A stretch of 30,000 nt of DNA from Chrysomallon squamiferum. Its lineage: Eukaryota; Mollusca; Gastropoda; Neomphalida; Peltospiridae. Positions within the stretch are counted from its first letter, which is position 1. Every line of letters begins with the position of its first letter. Made by a program: the position numbers and the translations under genes. Below are positions 29,700 through 30,000 of this stretch, in pieces. The stretch covers positions 2,136,667-2,166,666 of the forward strand of contig CM022665.1 in assembly GCA_012295275.1 (NCBI GenBank), read 5' to 3'. The notes under the pieces were generated by a model. It worked only from the letters and a program-made list of their open reading frames with translations. It ran no database searches and was not told where the DNA came from.

Positions 29700-30000
29700 T
29701 TCCATTAGATTAATTCCACTCCGGCTTTGCTTATTTTAGCAGTGAAAGAAGCCGAGGATGAAGTGTTGGGATATGTAAGCGAACCTGACAGGACGATGGC
29801 TGGGCCGATTTAGGACTCGGTCGAGGAACAGAATACTGAAACGTTTGTTAACAATGGGTGACAAGGCAAAACGTTCGGGGAAACAATGCCTTGACGTTTT
29901 CAATTTACAAACACTGACGTCCTGCGATAAAACTTCAAGTCCAATTTACAAACACCACTGTCCTCAGGAGCCCTGCAATGGGCGTGGCCGACGTGGGGTT
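29700..30000 (+). promoter_or_regulatory. GC-richer island with KLF-like site and forkhead-like direct repeat
   Basis: The composition shifts to higher GC with CpGs at the right edge. A 14-bp direct repeat, CAATTTACAAACAC, occurs at 29901-29914 and 29942-29955, each containing ACAAACA, which fits the forkhead pattern. GGGCGTGGCC (29980-29989) fits a KLF/Sp-type box, and TGACGTCC (29915-29922) resembles a CRE. This could be the promoter or first exon of a gene beyond the window. Confidence 0.3.
29854..30000 (+). CDS. Possible partial coding exon running off the window
   Basis: An ATG at 29854 in strong Kozak context (A at -3, G at +4) opens a frame that has no stop through 30000, 49 codons. 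The product starts MGDKAKRSGKQCLDV, carries five Cys among its later residues, and ends in an Arg/Gly-rich segment at the edge. The same frame is already open upstream back to a TAA at 29776-29778, 74 codons in all. No family was recognised. The higher GC here lowers stop frequency, so a chance frame is quite possible. Confidence 0.2.
   Translation, partial: MGDKAKRSGKQCLDVFNLQTLTSCDKTSSPIYKHHCPQEPCNGRGRRGV

Overview
The window looks like gene-poor nuclear DNA from an animal with a large, AT-rich, repeat-laden genome. GC is roughly 30% by eye. Very long A/T homopolymers (up to 60 A), AAT/ATT, AAAT and AAAAT arrays, and GA/CT, CA/GT and TA dinucleotide arrays come every few hundred bases. No bacterial operon structure, rRNA, CRISPR array, IS element or recognisable protein domain is visible. 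The best taxonomic guess is a lophotrochozoan, perhaps a mollusc. That guess rests on repeat style, a tRNA-like SINE head and two short motifs resembling a sequence I associate with molluscan repeats, so treat it as weak.

Layout. 1-2890 alternates unique AT-rich DNA with poly-A runs, a 54-bp AAT/ATT palindrome and a TA/TG array. 2890-3060 is a compact non-repetitive block with three odd-centred perfect palindromes and an AP-1/Maf-like site. 3100-8230 is mostly microsatellites around three more complex blocks (3720-4075, 5000-5540, 5990-6260) and contains a 36-bp minisatellite built from triplets (6405-6565). 8230-9060 holds a C-rich, G-quadruplex-prone tract. 9100-11340 is dominated by simple repeats. 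11490-12960 is mostly unique and includes a GC-richer, CpG-containing island at about 12290-12650. 14040-15345 is another complex block, followed by a tRNA-like sequence at 15780-15847. 17315-17413 is a 99-bp GA array. 18331-19010 is a CpG-containing island, and part of it recurs in inverted orientation at 19315-19358. 20211-20600 carries an exact DR1 nuclear-receptor element and an exact CLEAR-type E-box. 20730-29550 returns to repeats and AT-rich unique DNA, with a complex block at 26640-27200. The last ~220 bases are GC-richer and open in one frame to the edge of the window, possibly the start of a gene outside it.

I could not recognise any complete protein-coding gene. Most longer open frames are translations of triplet repeats (poly-Ile, poly-Leu, poly-Asn, poly-Phe) or begin at non-ATG codons, and their lengths are about what chance gives in 30 kb. 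The window is best read as intergenic or large-intron DNA with scattered islands of possible cis-regulatory sequence. I see no evidence for a new multi-gene system. The observations most worth checking are the inverted repeat at 18821/19358, the candidate regulatory modules at 2890-3010 and 20430-20575, and the open frame at the right edge.
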